Origin: Microbacterium sp. 1S1
GTDB taxonomy: Bacteria > Actinomycetota > Actinomycetes > Actinomycetales > Microbacteriaceae
DNA: 64,000 nt
Assembly (NCBI RefSeq): GCF_008271365.1
Contig: NZ_CP043430.1
Span: forward strand, 1,364,001 to 1,428,000
Reading direction: 5' to 3'
Position numbers and translations under genes: made by a program. Below the pieces are notes generated by a model, which saw nothing but the letters and a program-made list of their open reading frames with translations, was not told the DNA's origin and searched no databases. This document shows, piece after piece, positions 17,925 through 28,440 of the stretch; positions within the stretch are counted from its first letter, which is position 1, and each line of letters starts with the position of its first letter.

Positions 17925-18898
17925 CGTCCGGGATCCGCTTCGTCTGGCAGCTCCTCGACCGGGATGATCACGACGTCCTGTACCTTCCAGTCCAGGTCGG
18001 CGATCCCCTCGGCTGCCGCCGTCAGATCCGCCGTGCGGACGGCGCGGTGATGCGGCACCACGAAGGCCTCGATGTGGAACACCTGCCCCTGGTCGCGCAT
18101 CCGGACGGCGGCACCGTCGACCCACGGGCGACTGCGCAGGTACGAAACGATGTCCCTGGCCAACGGGTGCGGCTCCTTGCTGTCGAAGGTCCGGGCCCGC
18201 TGATCCATGAGGTCGACGATCGCCGTCCGCGTGTTGCGGAAGCCGTCCCAGATGATGCCGAGCGAGATGAAGAGCGCGGCCGCTCCGTCGAGCCACCACA
18301 TCCCCGCTCCCACCCCGAGCACACCGATGATCGAGGCGACCGTCGTCTGCCAGTCCGCTTTGGCCATGTCGGCGTCGGCATAGAGCAGCTTGTTGTGCAG
18401 GACCGGTGCGAGCTTGGCCTTGGCCGGGCCGTAGAGGAACACCGGGCCGACGATGACCACGGCCATGACGGCCACCATGAGCCAGCCGAGCCAGATGGTC
18501 TGCCCGAACAGCTGAACGGTGCCGATGGTCGGGTGTTCGCCGCGGATGAGCCCGGTGACGGCTTCGAACGAGAGGTTCAGGCCGACCGCCAGGAGCGCGA
18601 CGCCGGCGACGAGGTGGCCGACTCCCATCGCGCGGTGCAGGCTGTAGGGGTGCGTCCTTGTGGGGCGGCGCCGCACGAACAGGAGAGCGAGGAGGAAGGC
18701 GAACTGGGGGATGAGGGACAGCATGTCCTCGATCCACGCCGTCCGCATCGCCTGCGACTCCCCGACCACGAGCGCGATGACGGTGATGGTGATCGACGTG
18801 TAGACGATCGTGAAGACCTCCCAACGGACGGCCTTCCGTGTCGCCTTCTGCTGTTCGTCCGGGAGCTCCGTGCGGCCGAACTGCTTCGTCTCGGTCAT
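17921..18898 (-). CDS. cation diffusion facilitator family transporter
   Basis: A 325-residue membrane protein with about six membrane segments and a cytosolic C-terminal domain, as in CDF metal exporters. Metal-site candidates are IEDMLSL in segment 2 (ExxxS rather than the classical HxxxD) and ADADMAKADWQTT in segment 5 (DxxxD). The C-terminal region (RDIVSYLRSRPWVDGAAVRMRDQGQVFHIEAFVV) fits the CDF regulatory domain. The altered first site makes metal preference unclear. It lies in a three-gene operon with 4-nt overlaps on both sides. Confidence 0.88.
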   Translation of the reverse strand: MTETKQFGRTELPDEQQKATRKAVRWEVFTIVYTSITITVIALVVGESQAMRTAWIEDMLSLIPQFAFLLALLFVRRRPTRTHPYSLHRAMGVGHLVAGVALLAVGLNLSFEAVTGLIRGEHPTIGTVQLFGQTIWLGWLMVAVMAVVIVGPVFLYGPAKAKLAPVLHNKLLYADADMAKADWQTTVASIIGVLGVGAGMWWLDGAAALFISLGIIWDGFRNTRTAIVDLMDQRARTFDSKEPHPLARDIVSYLRSRPWVDGAAVRMRDQGQVFHIEAFVVPHHRAVRTADLTAAAEGIADLDWKVQDVVIIPVEELPDEADPGR

Positions 18899-19395
18899 CC
18901 GCCGACCTCCTCGTCGAGGTACGTCTCGAGTGCCGTGAGGAACGCGTTCTCGCCCAGGGGGACCAGCATGACGAGCTCCCGGTCTCCGGCGCCCTCGATC
19001 CCGGGATAGCCGCGCGTGACGCCGGCCTTGTCGATCCAGGGCGTGTCCGGGGTCAGGCCGCCGGCGACGAGGTCGAGGTCGCCGGTCTCCAGCATGCCCA
19101 CGAGAGTCTCCTCGGTCGCGACCGTCCACGTGACGTCGGCCTCGATGCTCGCGGCGAAACCGTCGACGAGGTCGACGACCGGACCGCTGGGGTCGCCGCT
19201 GCCGGTGTCGACGAGGTCCGGATCGGGTGAGGTGCCGACCCGCAACTCCGCGCCGGTGACGCGGTCCAGGGTGCCGTTGGGGTCGACGGGGACGGTGGCC
19301 CCGCACCCGGTGAGGATCGCGGCCACGACGAGGCCGACCAGCGCGCCGACCCTGCGCCGCCCGGTGGACGTCCATCGAATGCTGTTGCTGCTCAC
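18895..19395 (-). CDS. short lipoprotein resembling substrate-binding proteins
   Basis: A 166-residue lipoprotein starting at the GTG at 19395. A basic N-terminus and hydrophobic stretch end in the lipobox LTGC. The mature part looks like lobe I of family-3 solute-binding proteins (ELRVGTSPDPDLV, VVDLVDGFAASIEADVTW, ETLVGMLETGDLDLVAGGLT), but it is too short for a full two-lobe protein (usually about 230-280 residues). It is first in the operon with the CDF transporter and hydrolase, so a metal-related sensor or scavenger role is possible but unproven. Confidence 0.75.
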   Translation of the reverse strand: MSSNSIRWTSTGRRRVGALVGLVVAAILTGCGATVPVDPNGTLDRVTGAELRVGTSPDPDLVDTGSGDPSGPVVDLVDGFAASIEADVTWTVATEETLVGMLETGDLDLVAGGLTPDTPWIDKAGVTRGYPGIEGAGDRELVMLVPLGENAFLTALETYLDEEVGG

Positions 19396-19473
19396 GGACT
19401 CAGGGTGGCGCGCGCCCCCGTCCCGAGCAACGGCGTTGACGGGCGTCGCAGCGGGGGTCTAGCGCCTCTTGCT

Positions 19474-19491
19474 GGTAAGGATAGCCTTACC
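19474..19491 (+). promoter_or_regulatory. IdeR/DtxR-type iron box
   Basis: The perfect inverted repeat GGTAAGG-ATAG-CCTTACC ends 12 nt before the ATG at 19504. It resembles the actinobacterial iron-repressor operator consensus (TTAGGTTAGGCTAACCTAA). Iron-loaded IdeR/DtxR bound here would block the SIP-domain gene, giving expression under iron limitation. Confidence 0.75.
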
Positions 19492-19503
19492 TATCATGGA
19501 GTC

Positions 19504-19896
19504 ATGAGCAACGCGTGCGAACACCTGGAGGATCCGGAGTGGGAAGCGATGGAAGGTGCCGTCCTCATCGCGGGCGATGCCGCCGACGTGGGAGCCATCG
19601 CGCGCGTCGCGTCTCGGCTCCCGTGGGACGCGCAGGGGGTCATCCTCATCGAGGTGGCGGCCCGCATCCAGCTCCGGCACATCGACGTTCCCCCGGGGGT
19701 CTCCGTCCGCTGGCTCCTGCGCGCCGAGGGTCCGCGCGCCCATGAACGCGGCGAGCGCCTCGCGAACGCCGTCTACGCCTGGTGCCTGGAGTGGACGTGC
19801 AGCGAGCCCCCCGAGCACTGGACGGTCTGGCTCGGTCCGCACACCCCGCCCCGTGTCGCGCGGATGGCACGCAGCCTTCTCGGCGTCGCCAACTGA
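19504..19896 (+). CDS. stand-alone SIP domain protein (siderophore-interacting)
   Basis: A 130-residue protein matching only the C-terminal NAD(P)H-binding domain of siderophore-interacting ferric reductases: VLIAGDAADVGAIARV, then GVILIEVAARIQLRHIDVPPGVSVRWLLR, then the closing ARMARSLLG. The N-terminal FAD domain is absent. Such short forms occur in Microbacteriaceae. The iron box before it supports a role in iron release from siderophores, perhaps with a separate flavoprotein. The start is the ATG at 19504; the ATG at 19496 is out of frame. Confidence 0.82.
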   Translation: MSNACEHLEDPEWEAMEGAVLIAGDAADVGAIARVASRLPWDAQGVILIEVAARIQLRHIDVPPGVSVRWLLRAEGPRAHERGERLANAVYAWCLEWTCSEPPEHWTVWLGPHTPPRVARMARSLLGVAN

Positions 19897-19908
19897 CCCG
19901 CGCCGGCC

Positions 19909-20364
19909 TCAGCGCGTCGCGCCGACCGCGGGCACCGCAGCGTTCGCGGTGATGGCATCGAGGGCACGGCGCAGCGCCGAGCTCGAGGTGTGCGCGGTGT
20001 AGGGGAAGTAGACGACCTCGACACCCACCTCCGCGAATTCGCTCTCCAGCCGCAGGCCCTTCTCGGTGCCGCGCCAGTCGTCGCCCTTGAAGAAGTGCGT
20101 GAAGCGCACATCGCGCCACGAGTCCATCTTCGACGGCGTGGTCTCGACGTAGACGTCGTCCACGAAGGAGATGTGCCGGACGATCTCGGCGCGCTCCGCG
20201 GTCGGGATGACGGGCTCGATCCCCTTGACCTGGCGCAGCATCTCGTCGCTCACCACCCCGGCGATCAGAATGTCGCAGTGCTGCTTCGCGTGCCGCAGCA
20301 GGTTGAGATGCCCGACGTGAAACAGGTCGAAAGCTCCGACGGCATAGCCGATACGCGTCCCCAT
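19909..20364 (-). CDS. cytidylyltransferase-like (TagD-type) enzyme
   Basis: A 151-residue nucleotidyltransferase of the HIGH superfamily. GAFDLFHVGHLNLL carries the HxGH ATP/CTP-binding motif and TSSSALRRA stands in for the ISSTxxR signature; the FKGDDWRGTEKG block is like that of glycerol-3-phosphate cytidylyltransferases. It would make a CDP-alcohol (or ADP-sugar) for polymer synthesis. The promoter (-10 TAGAGT at 20446-20441) is followed by a leader with two G-loop hairpins nearly identical in layout to the rmlA leader. It is divergent from the GT2-GtrA gene. Confidence 0.85.
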   Translation of the reverse strand: MGTRIGYAVGAFDLFHVGHLNLLRHAKQHCDILIAGVVSDEMLRQVKGIEPVIPTAERAEIVRHISFVDDVYVETTPSKMDSWRDVRFTHFFKGDDWRGTEKGLRLESEFAEVGVEVVYFPYTAHTSSSALRRALDAITANAAVPAVGATR

Positions 20365-20368
20365 GATC

Positions 20369-20446
20369 TCCCCAGATCGATCAGTCCCCAGTCGAACGGA
20401 TCCCCATCCGTTCGTCGCGACTCCCACAGCCGCAGACGACACTCTA
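20369..20446 (-). promoter_or_regulatory. G-loop tandem-hairpin leader (cytidylyltransferase gene)
   Basis: On the minus strand: -10 TAGAGT (20446-20441), then 7 nt, hairpin 1 (20433-20417; 6-bp stem with one G-U pair, loop GTGGG), 2 nt, hairpin 2 (20414-20393; 9-bp stem, loop GGGG), then two CTGGGGA copies (20391-20385 and 20375-20369), the second 4 nt before the ATG at 20364. The second copy overlaps the ribosome-binding region, so whatever recognises the motif could control translation. Confidence 0.55.
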
Positions 20447-20478
20447 GCAGCAACCTGTTCCCCGGCCCATAGGAACCC

Positions 20479-21708
20479 ATGGAACGATGGAAGCCGGAGC
20501 CGATGGGGCTGCGGAACGAAAGGGACCACGTGGGGGCAGGGGTCACGGTCATCGTGCCGACGTTCAACGAGCGCGACAACGTCGCCGAACTCGTGGAACG
20601 GACGGCAGCGGCGCTGGCGGGGCGAGACGCCGAGATCCTCTTCGTCGACGACAGCACCGATGACACCGCAGCCGAGGTGGAGCGGGTCGCCGCCGACGCG
20701 GCGCTGCCGGTCCGCGTCATCCATCGCACCACCAACACCGCCGGCCTCGGCGGCGCGGTCGTCGTCGGACTCGGTGCCGCGGCGGCCGACGTCTGCATCG
20801 TGATGGACGGGGACCTCCAGCACCCGCCCGAGCTCCTGCCGGCGCTGCTGGACCGGTTCGCCGCCGGAGATGCGGACGTCGTGGCCGCCTCGCGCTACAT
20901 CGGCGGTGGGGACACCAGCGGACTCGGGACGGCGGTGCGGTTCGGCGTCTCGCGGGCGGCCACCTGGCTGACCAGGGCGATGTTCCCGCGGCGGCTCGCC
21001 CGGAGCTCCGACCCGATGACCGGGTTCTTCCTCGTCGACCGGAGACGGCTCGACCTCGCTTCCCTGCAGCCGCAGGGATTCAAGATCCTGTTGGAGATCC
21101 TGGCCCGCACCGACCTGCGGACCGCAGAGGTGCCGATGGAGTTCGCGGAACGGCGGCACGGCACGTCCAAAGCGAGCCTCCGGCAGGGCGCGACGTTCAT
21201 CGCCCACCTCGCACGCCTCCGTTTCGGCAAGATGTCGCTGTTCGCCGCGATCGGCGTGCTCGGAGCCGTCGCCAACCTCGCGATCATGTGGGCGCTGACG
21301 GCGGCGGGCGTGCCCTACATCTGGGCGGCCGTCATCGGCGCCGAGGTCACGATCATCGGCAACTTCCTGCTGCAGGAGCGGTTCGTCTTCGCCGACATGC
21401 GCACCGACGCCCGCAGCGCCGGCGTGCGCTTCGCGGCGTCGTTCACGTTCAACAACGTCGAGGCCGCGCTGCGCATCCCGGTGATGGCGCTCATGGTCGA
21501 GACCTGGCACATCTCCAGCGTGCTCGCCACGGCCCTGTCGCTCGTCGTGGCGTTCTTCGCCCGATTCCTGTTCCACTCGCTCGTCGTCTATGCGCCGCGG
21601 CGACGGCGCAAGGAGCGGGAGGCGGCGGGCGAGCCGGAGCCCGACACCGCCACCCTGCGCGTGATCCGCGCGATCGACGCGGAGGCGATGAAACCGGGCG
21701 AGCTCTAG
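20479..21708 (+). CDS. polyprenol-type GT2 glycosyltransferase fused to GtrA
   Basis: A 409-residue fusion. Residues about 20-250 are a GT-A fold of the DPM1-like GT2 family (VTVIVPTFNERDNV, FVDDSTDDT, VMDGDLQHPPE, DPMTGFFLVDRR), which moves a sugar from a nucleotide donor to polyprenyl phosphate. Residues about 255-375 are a GtrA-like membrane domain with four segments (FAAIGVLGAVANLAIMWAL, GNFLLQERFVF), thought to move polyprenyl-sugar across the membrane. The stop overlaps that of the facing rmlCD gene through the palindrome CTAG. Likely supplies a lipid-linked sugar for side-chain addition. Confidence 0.92.
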   Translation: MERWKPEPMGLRNERDHVGAGVTVIVPTFNERDNVAELVERTAAALAGRDAEILFVDDSTDDTAAEVERVAADAALPVRVIHRTTNTAGLGGAVVVGLGAAAADVCIVMDGDLQHPPELLPALLDRFAAGDADVVAASRYIGGGDTSGLGTAVRFGVSRAATWLTRAMFPRRLARSSDPMTGFFLVDRRRLDLASLQPQGFKILLEILARTDLRTAEVPMEFAERRHGTSKASLRQGATFIAHLARLRFGKMSLFAAIGVLGAVANLAIMWALTAAGVPYIWAAVIGAEVTIIGNFLLQERFVFADMRTDARSAGVRFAASFTFNNVEAALRIPVMALMVETWHISSVLATALSLVVAFFARFLFHSLVVYAPRRRRKEREAAGEPEPDTATLRVIRAIDAEAMKPGEL

Positions 21709-23119
21709 GCGTCCGCGGACAGGTAGTCCGCGAGCGCCGCATCCGCATCCCGCGGGGTCCAACCGGTGGACCGGATGCGGGTGAGGTCGAGGACGCTGTT
21801 GCGGGGGCGCGGCGCGATCGGTCCGGCCTGGTCCGCGAAGTACTCCTCCGTGGTCACGGGCGTCACCGCCTCGGCGTCGTGGCCCGTCAGGCGATAGACG
21901 GCGCGCGCGATGTCCGCCCACGAGCGCGGTTCGCCGTCCCCGGTCACGTTGTAGAGCCCGTAGGGCGCGGAGACGTCGAGCAGGTGGCGGATGGCGGAGG
22001 ACAGATCCGCCGTGAAGGTGAGCCGCCCGACCTGGTCGCCGACCACCCGCGGGGCGATGCCCCGCTCCGCCAGCGAGGCCATCGTGCGGACGAAGTTGCG
22101 GCCCTCGCCGATCACCCACGAGGTGCGCAGGATGTAGTGGCGCGGCACGGTCGCGACGATCGCGTCCGCGGCGGCCTTCGTCTGTCCGTAGACGCCGAGC
22201 GGACGGACGCCGTCCTCCTCGGTGTAGGGGTCGGGCTTCGTGCCGTCGAACACGTAGTCGCTGGAGACGTGCACGAGCGTGAGGCCGTTCTCGGTCGCGA
22301 TGCGGGCCAGCGCGGACACGCCGGAGACGTTCGCCGCCCAGGCCTCCGCGCGCCCCTCCGCGGTCTCGGCGAGGTCGACGGCCGTGTAGGCGGCCGCGTT
22401 GATGATGGTGCCGAAATCGCGCCAGCGTCGCGCGCCGGGGAGGCTGGGATCGCGGAGGTCGAGGCTCTCCCGCGTGGCGTACTCCACGTGCGGTGCGTCG
22501 CCGAGCTCGGCCCGCAGCGCCAGACCGAGCTGACCGGACGCGCCGATGACGAGAGTCTTCCGCGGACCGATCGGCGTCACCGCCGACAGTCGTGGGTGCG
22601 CGCGGTCCTTCGGCGAGATCTCGACCTGATCGAGCGGGATCGGCCACGCGATCGCCGCGGTCTCGTCCGCGAGGTTCAGGAACGAGTAGGCCGCATCAGG
22701 GGACCAGTGGTCGTTGACCAGGTAGGTGTACGCGGTGTCCGCCTCGAGCGTCTGGTACGAGTTGCCCACGCCGCGGGGGACGAGGATCGCCCGCGACGGG
22801 TCGATCTCCGCCGTGAACACACGACCGAAGCTCTCGCCCTCGCGGAGGTCGACCCACGCGCCGAAGATGCGGCCGGTGGCGACCGAGACCCACTTGTCCC
22901 ACGGTTCCGCGTGGATGCCGCGGGTGGTGCCGACCGCGTCGTTGAACGAGACGTTGTTCTGGACCGGCCCGAAGTCGGGCAGACCGGCGGCGACCATCTT
23001 CTCGCGCTGCCAGTTCTCCTTGAACCAGCCGCGGGAGTCCCCGTGCACGGGGAGGTCGACGAGGAGCAGGCCCGGGATCGGCGTCTCGGTGACCGCGAGC
23101 GTCTTGCCGAATGCGGTCA

Positions 23120-23120
<1 letters not shown>
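21705..23120 (-). CDS. fused dTDP-4-keto-rhamnose 3,5-epimerase/reductase (RmlC-RmlD)
   Basis: A 471-residue bifunctional protein for the last two steps of dTDP-L-rhamnose synthesis. Residues about 1-185 are the RmlC cupin (DSRGWFKENWQREKM, NNVSFN, GIHAEPWDKWV with the catalytic His, AILVPRGVGNSYQ). Residues about 190-471 are the RmlD reductase (NAD site VIGASGQLGLAL, INAAAYTAVD, VSSDYVFDG, catalytic YGQTKAAAD). The fusion is common in this group of Actinobacteria. The start overlaps the rmlB stop by one base (TGATG), and rmlA-rmlB-rmlCD form one operon. Confidence 0.95.
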
Positions 23121-24987
<1,867 letters not shown>

Positions 24988-25033
24988 GATTCCCCCTCGT
25001 GAAACATCGATGCTCGTGGCGGCGTCACAGAGA

Positions 25034-25086
25034 GGACGGCCATCCCCTGCCGTCCGACGACCCCCACAGTCGTACGCTCGACTCTA
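25034..25086 (-). promoter_or_regulatory. G-loop tandem-hairpin leader (rmlA operon)
   Basis: On the minus strand: -10 TAGAGT (25086-25081), 7 nt, hairpin 1 (25073-25057; 5-bp stem, loop TGTGGGG), 1 nt, hairpin 2 (25055-25034; 7-bp stem, loop AGGGGATG). About 46 nt follow before the ATG at 24987, ending in a GAGGGGG run. The -10 sequence, the 7-nt spacing and the order of hairpins match the leader at 20369-20446, although the stems differ in sequence. Confidence 0.55.
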
Positions 25087-25101
25087 GCGGAGAACTCGCT
25101 C

Positions 25102-25130
25102 TTTACACCGCCCGGGTCGGGGGCCATAGT
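25102..25130 (+). promoter_or_regulatory. promoter for leaderless glycosyltransferase gene
   Basis: -35 TTTACA (25102-25107), 17-nt spacer and -10 CATAGT (25125-25130). The expected start of transcription, 7 nt after the -10, falls on the GTG at 25137, so the mRNA is probably leaderless. Confidence 0.65.
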
Positions 25131-25136
25131 GGCCTC

Positions 25137-26156
25137 GTGGGATCCGAGGACGGCCCCGCGCTGTCCGTCACCTGGGCGCATCGTGCCGAGCAGTCGGCAT
25201 CCGCCTGGGCGCGCGCACACGCCAGGGGAGAGGTTCCGAGTGTCTGGCCGTACGGGTTGGACGCTCTCCGCGACCATGCCGCGGTGCAGGTGGAGGAACT
25301 CCCCGCCCCGGGCCGGGTCGCGCGGCTCCGCTCACGCGTCGGCCTCGGCCCTCGGCCCCGTCCGGGTCTCGCGCTCGCCTGGGACGAGAACACCGCGTAC
25401 CGCATGCAGATCCTTCGTCCACGGACGCGCTTCGCGACCGGCGTCATCTGGCTCACCGATATGGCGGTTGCCGGCAGGGCGCCCGCTCGCTTGGTGGCGA
25501 TGCTGCGCGCGGCGACCGCCGTCTGGGTGCTCAGCGCGGCGCAGGTGGTGCCCCTGGAGCGACTGCTCGGACCCGGGGGGCCGCCGGTCTTCCTGGTTCC
25601 GTTCGGGATCGACCACGAGTTCTTCGCCGCGCAGCCGCCCGCGCCACGTCCACGCATCGTCAGTGCCGGAAACGACCGGGACCGGGACCCCGCGACGCTG
25701 TACGCGGCGCTCACCCTGGTCCTCGCTGCGCGCCCGGATGTCGATGTCGTCGTGCAGACGCCCTCCGAACTGCCGCCTCCGGACGGGGTCCGGCTCGTCC
25801 GTCGTCTGTCGCACACCGCCCTGCGCGACCTGTATGCGACAGCGAGCGTGGTGGTGACCGCGACTCGTCCGAACCTGCACGCCTCCGGGATGACCGTCGC
25901 CCTCGAGGCCCTTGCGACCGCGAGACCGGCGGTGGTCTCGGACACCCCCGGCATGCGGGACTACGTCAGCCCCCGCATCGGCGCCCTCGTACCTCCGGGG
26001 GAGCCGGCGGCATTGGCGGAGGCGCTGCTCGGGATGGTCGACGATCCGGACCGCGCTGCTGAGCTCGGGCGGCAGGGCCGGATCCAGGTCGAGCGACGAT
26101 TCACGACGAGGACGATGGTCGACGCCCTCGTCCGGGGCGTGGTCGCGGCCGGCTGA
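25137..26156 (+). CDS. glycosyltransferase, GT4-like (GT-B fold)
   Basis: Start set at the GTG at 25137 because the promoter above leaves no room for more; the open frame continues upstream into promoter sequence. The protein is 339 residues. The C-terminal half has GT4 features: RIVSAGNDRDRDPATLYAAL at the domain start, HASGMTVALEALATARPAVVSDTPGMRDYV with the E-x7-E-like donor region, and GALVPPGEPAALAEAL. The N-terminal half is weakly conserved. It probably acts at the inner face of the membrane in assembly of the repeat unit; donor unknown. Confidence 0.87.
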   Translation: MGSEDGPALSVTWAHRAEQSASAWARAHARGEVPSVWPYGLDALRDHAAVQVEELPAPGRVARLRSRVGLGPRPRPGLALAWDENTAYRMQILRPRTRFATGVIWLTDMAVAGRAPARLVAMLRAATAVWVLSAAQVVPLERLLGPGGPPVFLVPFGIDHEFFAAQPPAPRPRIVSAGNDRDRDPATLYAALTLVLAARPDVDVVVQTPSELPPPDGVRLVRRLSHTALRDLYATASVVVTATRPNLHASGMTVALEALATARPAVVSDTPGMRDYVSPRIGALVPPGEPAALAEALLGMVDDPDRAAELGRQGRIQVERRFTTRTMVDALVRGVVAAG

Positions 26157-26255
26157 CGTCTGCGGGACCGTTGCCCAGCGCGAGACGCGAAGGTCGCTGC
26201 CGACGTCCTTCGTGGTGCGCCGTGCAGGTGCCCCGTCGGTCGGACGCGGGTGAGT

Positions 26256-28268
26256 TCAGACGCGGGTGAGCCGCCGCCGCTTGTGGGCGATTCCCTCGCG
26301 GAAGGCGTCCCGGTGTGCCGGGCCGGCATCCTCCCACTCCCGCCGGGACAGATCGGGAACCCCGGTCGATGTCGAGGCCGAGCGCCATGCCGCCACGACG
26401 GTCGACGCGTCGAGGTCTCCGTCGTACATGAGCACCCACTCGGCACCCACTTCGCGTGCCAACGCTTCGTTCGCCTCGTTCCGCGGTACGAGGACGGGCC
26501 GTGCCATCGACAGGGCCGCGAGGACGCTGCCCGAGTTGTGCATGAACCGGTAGGCCAGCACGATCAGCTCGGAGGATGTCGCGAGCTCGACGAGCTCGAC
26601 ATCGCTCAGGAAGTCGAGGTGCAGTTCGACGCCGGGGAGCCCGGCCGTCCGCTCCCGGAGGTCATCGGCGAGCTCGGGGGTGGAGGGGCGGCCGCCGATC
26701 TTCAGGCTCAGCGACGGCTCGATCGCGACGGCTTCCGCGTAGGCGTCGATGAACCCTTCGAGTCCCTTGTAGCGGCGAACCCCGCCGAACGACCCGAGCC
26801 GACCCGGCACGCGGTCGGAGGACGGGAACTTCGCGTACCAGTCGCGATAGTGGCCGTGCAGGATGAGGCTGTGCGGCGTCCCCGGAGGCAGGGGCGTGGT
26901 CTCGTTGATGACGATCCGATAGTCGGTGTGCCGGTCGATGTAGCGCAGCAGCCACAGCCGCGGCGCGTTGTCGTCGGGGAGCTCGATGTTGTGGACCGTC
27001 CGCACCACGGCGATACGGCGGGACAGCCGGTGCCGGGCGACGAGGGCGGCGGTCAGAGCGTACTTCCCGGCGGACTTCCACCATGACGAGCCGTGGAGTT
27101 TCGCCTCGGGCCAGTGCCAGTGGAAGGCGTCGTAGCGCCCGAAGAGCGCGGTCTTCCATGAGAACCGGAGGTGATCGAGTCCCTCCGTCGACCCGAGGGC
27201 CTCGTCGAGCATCTTGTTGTACGGATTCGTCGTCGGGCGCGGGGCGCCCAGGGACTGCATCACGCGGATGCTCGCGGTGGATCCGGTCATCGTGTCTTCC
27301 TTCGAAGGGCGACGGTATTCGTCGTAGCGGTGGCCGAGCGCGGCGGCGATGGTGCCGCGGCCGCGGTGGATCAGGCGGGTGCCGCGAGCATGGTGGGTGA
27401 TGTTCGAGGTCACGGCGCCGAGGGCCCGCCGCAGCGCGCCGACGACGATCCGCGCGACACCGCCGACCAGTGCCCGCACCCGGAGCAGGCCGCGGCGCAA
27501 CCGCCCGTGCGTGAGCTTCAGCGCGATGCGGGTGCCGGCGTTGGCGGAGCTGAACGCCCGCTGCGCCGCCCATGCACGGCTGAGCCGCGCGGCGACCACG
27601 AGGTCCTCGGTCTCGGACTCGTTGCACCAGACGATGCGCGCACCGCGCGCGACGAGCTCGCGCGTGAACAGGGTGTCCTCGCCTCCGCCGAGCCCGAGCG
27701 ACGGATCGAAGCGCACGCCGAACCCGCGCACGGACCGCAGATCGAGGAGGAGGTTCCCCGCCGCGGCCACCGGCAGCACGGTGCCGGTGGGCCGCGGCGG
27801 ACGGCGGAAGGTGCCCGAGGCGAGAAGCCAGGGATCGACGTCGTCGTCGAACACGGAGATCACGCGGCCCATGACGGCATCCGCGTCGAAAGTGCGCCAC
27901 GTGGTGATCAGCGCGGACAGCCAGCCGGCCCGGGGGACTTCGTCGTCGTCGATGAAGGCGAGCAGCTCGCGCTCGCCGCATTCGTCCAGCAGGCGGTTGC
28001 GAGCGGCGACGATCCCCGGCGTCGGCTCGACGACGTACCGGACCGGCAGCGGGGCGGCGGCGATCACCTCTCGGGCGGAACCTGCCGGGTCGTTGTCGAC
28101 GACGAGGACATCCACGTCCACGCCGAGGTCCGCGCACTCCGCGATCCGGTCCGGGAGCGCACGGAGCAGCGCCGCCAGCAGTTCCGGCCTCCGGTAGGTC
28201 GGCACGCCGATCGTCACGGCGATCGCGTCGCCCGTCTCCGGTCCCCTCGTCATCCGCCTCATCCCCAT
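26256..28268 (-). CDS. fused GT2 and GT-B glycosyltransferases
   Basis: One 670-residue frame holds two enzymes. Residues about 1-325 are a GT2 enzyme (VTIGVPTYRRPELLAALL, VDNDPAGSA, AFIDDDEVPRAGW, LGGGEDTLFTREL). Residues 327-670 are a GT-B enzyme (IAVVRTVHNIELP, LHGHYRDWY, LGSFGGVRRYKGLEGFIDAY, NSGSVLAALSMARPVLVPRNEANEAL). The join carries a ribosome-site-like GAAGGAAG 6 nt before an ATG at 27290 (MTGSTASIR), so the second half may also be made alone, or a stop codon was lost. Possible starts for the whole are 28268 and 28253; the latter fits the local GAGG better. Confidence 0.85.
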   Translation of the reverse strand: MGMRRMTRGPETGDAIAVTIGVPTYRRPELLAALLRALPDRIAECADLGVDVDVLVVDNDPAGSAREVIAAAPLPVRYVVEPTPGIVAARNRLLDECGERELLAFIDDDEVPRAGWLSALITTWRTFDADAVMGRVISVFDDDVDPWLLASGTFRRPPRPTGTVLPVAAAGNLLLDLRSVRGFGVRFDPSLGLGGGEDTLFTRELVARGARIVWCNESETEDLVVAARLSRAWAAQRAFSSANAGTRIALKLTHGRLRRGLLRVRALVGGVARIVVGALRRALGAVTSNITHHARGTRLIHRGRGTIAAALGHRYDEYRRPSKEDTMTGSTASIRVMQSLGAPRPTTNPYNKMLDEALGSTEGLDHLRFSWKTALFGRYDAFHWHWPEAKLHGSSWWKSAGKYALTAALVARHRLSRRIAVVRTVHNIELPDDNAPRLWLLRYIDRHTDYRIVINETTPLPPGTPHSLILHGHYRDWYAKFPSSDRVPGRLGSFGGVRRYKGLEGFIDAYAEAVAIEPSLSLKIGGRPSTPELADDLRERTAGLPGVELHLDFLSDVELVELATSSELIVLAYRFMHNSGSVLAALSMARPVLVPRNEANEALAREVGAEWVLMYDGDLDASTVVAAWRSASTSTGVPDLSRREWEDAGPAHRDAFREGIAHKRRRLTRV

Positions 28269-28342
28269 GGCAGTCGTGCGCCTGTGTCCCCGCGCCGGCT
28301 CATCGTACCGTGAACGCCGGGTGCGCCGAACCGGCTCTGGCG

Positions 28343-28438
28343 TATAGTCGGTGTCCTGGGAGTCGACGCCGGTCGCGACTCTGGGGATTTCGACCGGCGA
28401 CCCGAAGTGGTCCGTGAGGCGGATCCGGGGGGAGGATC
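28343..28438 (+). promoter_or_regulatory. promoter and G-loop leader of frameshifted GT2 gene
   Basis: -10 TATAGT (28343-28348) without a good -35. The leader contains an 8-bp stem (28368-28375 with 28391-28398) whose 15-nt loop holds CTGGGGA, and a 5-bp hairpin (28422-28438) with loop GGGGGGA. The second hairpin encloses the GGGGGGAGG ribosome site 2 nt before the GTG at 28441, so it could hide the site. Confidence 0.5.
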
Positions 28439-28440
28439 GC

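Noticed and set aside
19459..19842. Open frame on the minus strand over the SIP-domain gene.
   Set aside because: Composition is that of a shadow frame; the plus-strand protein has family motifs and an iron box.
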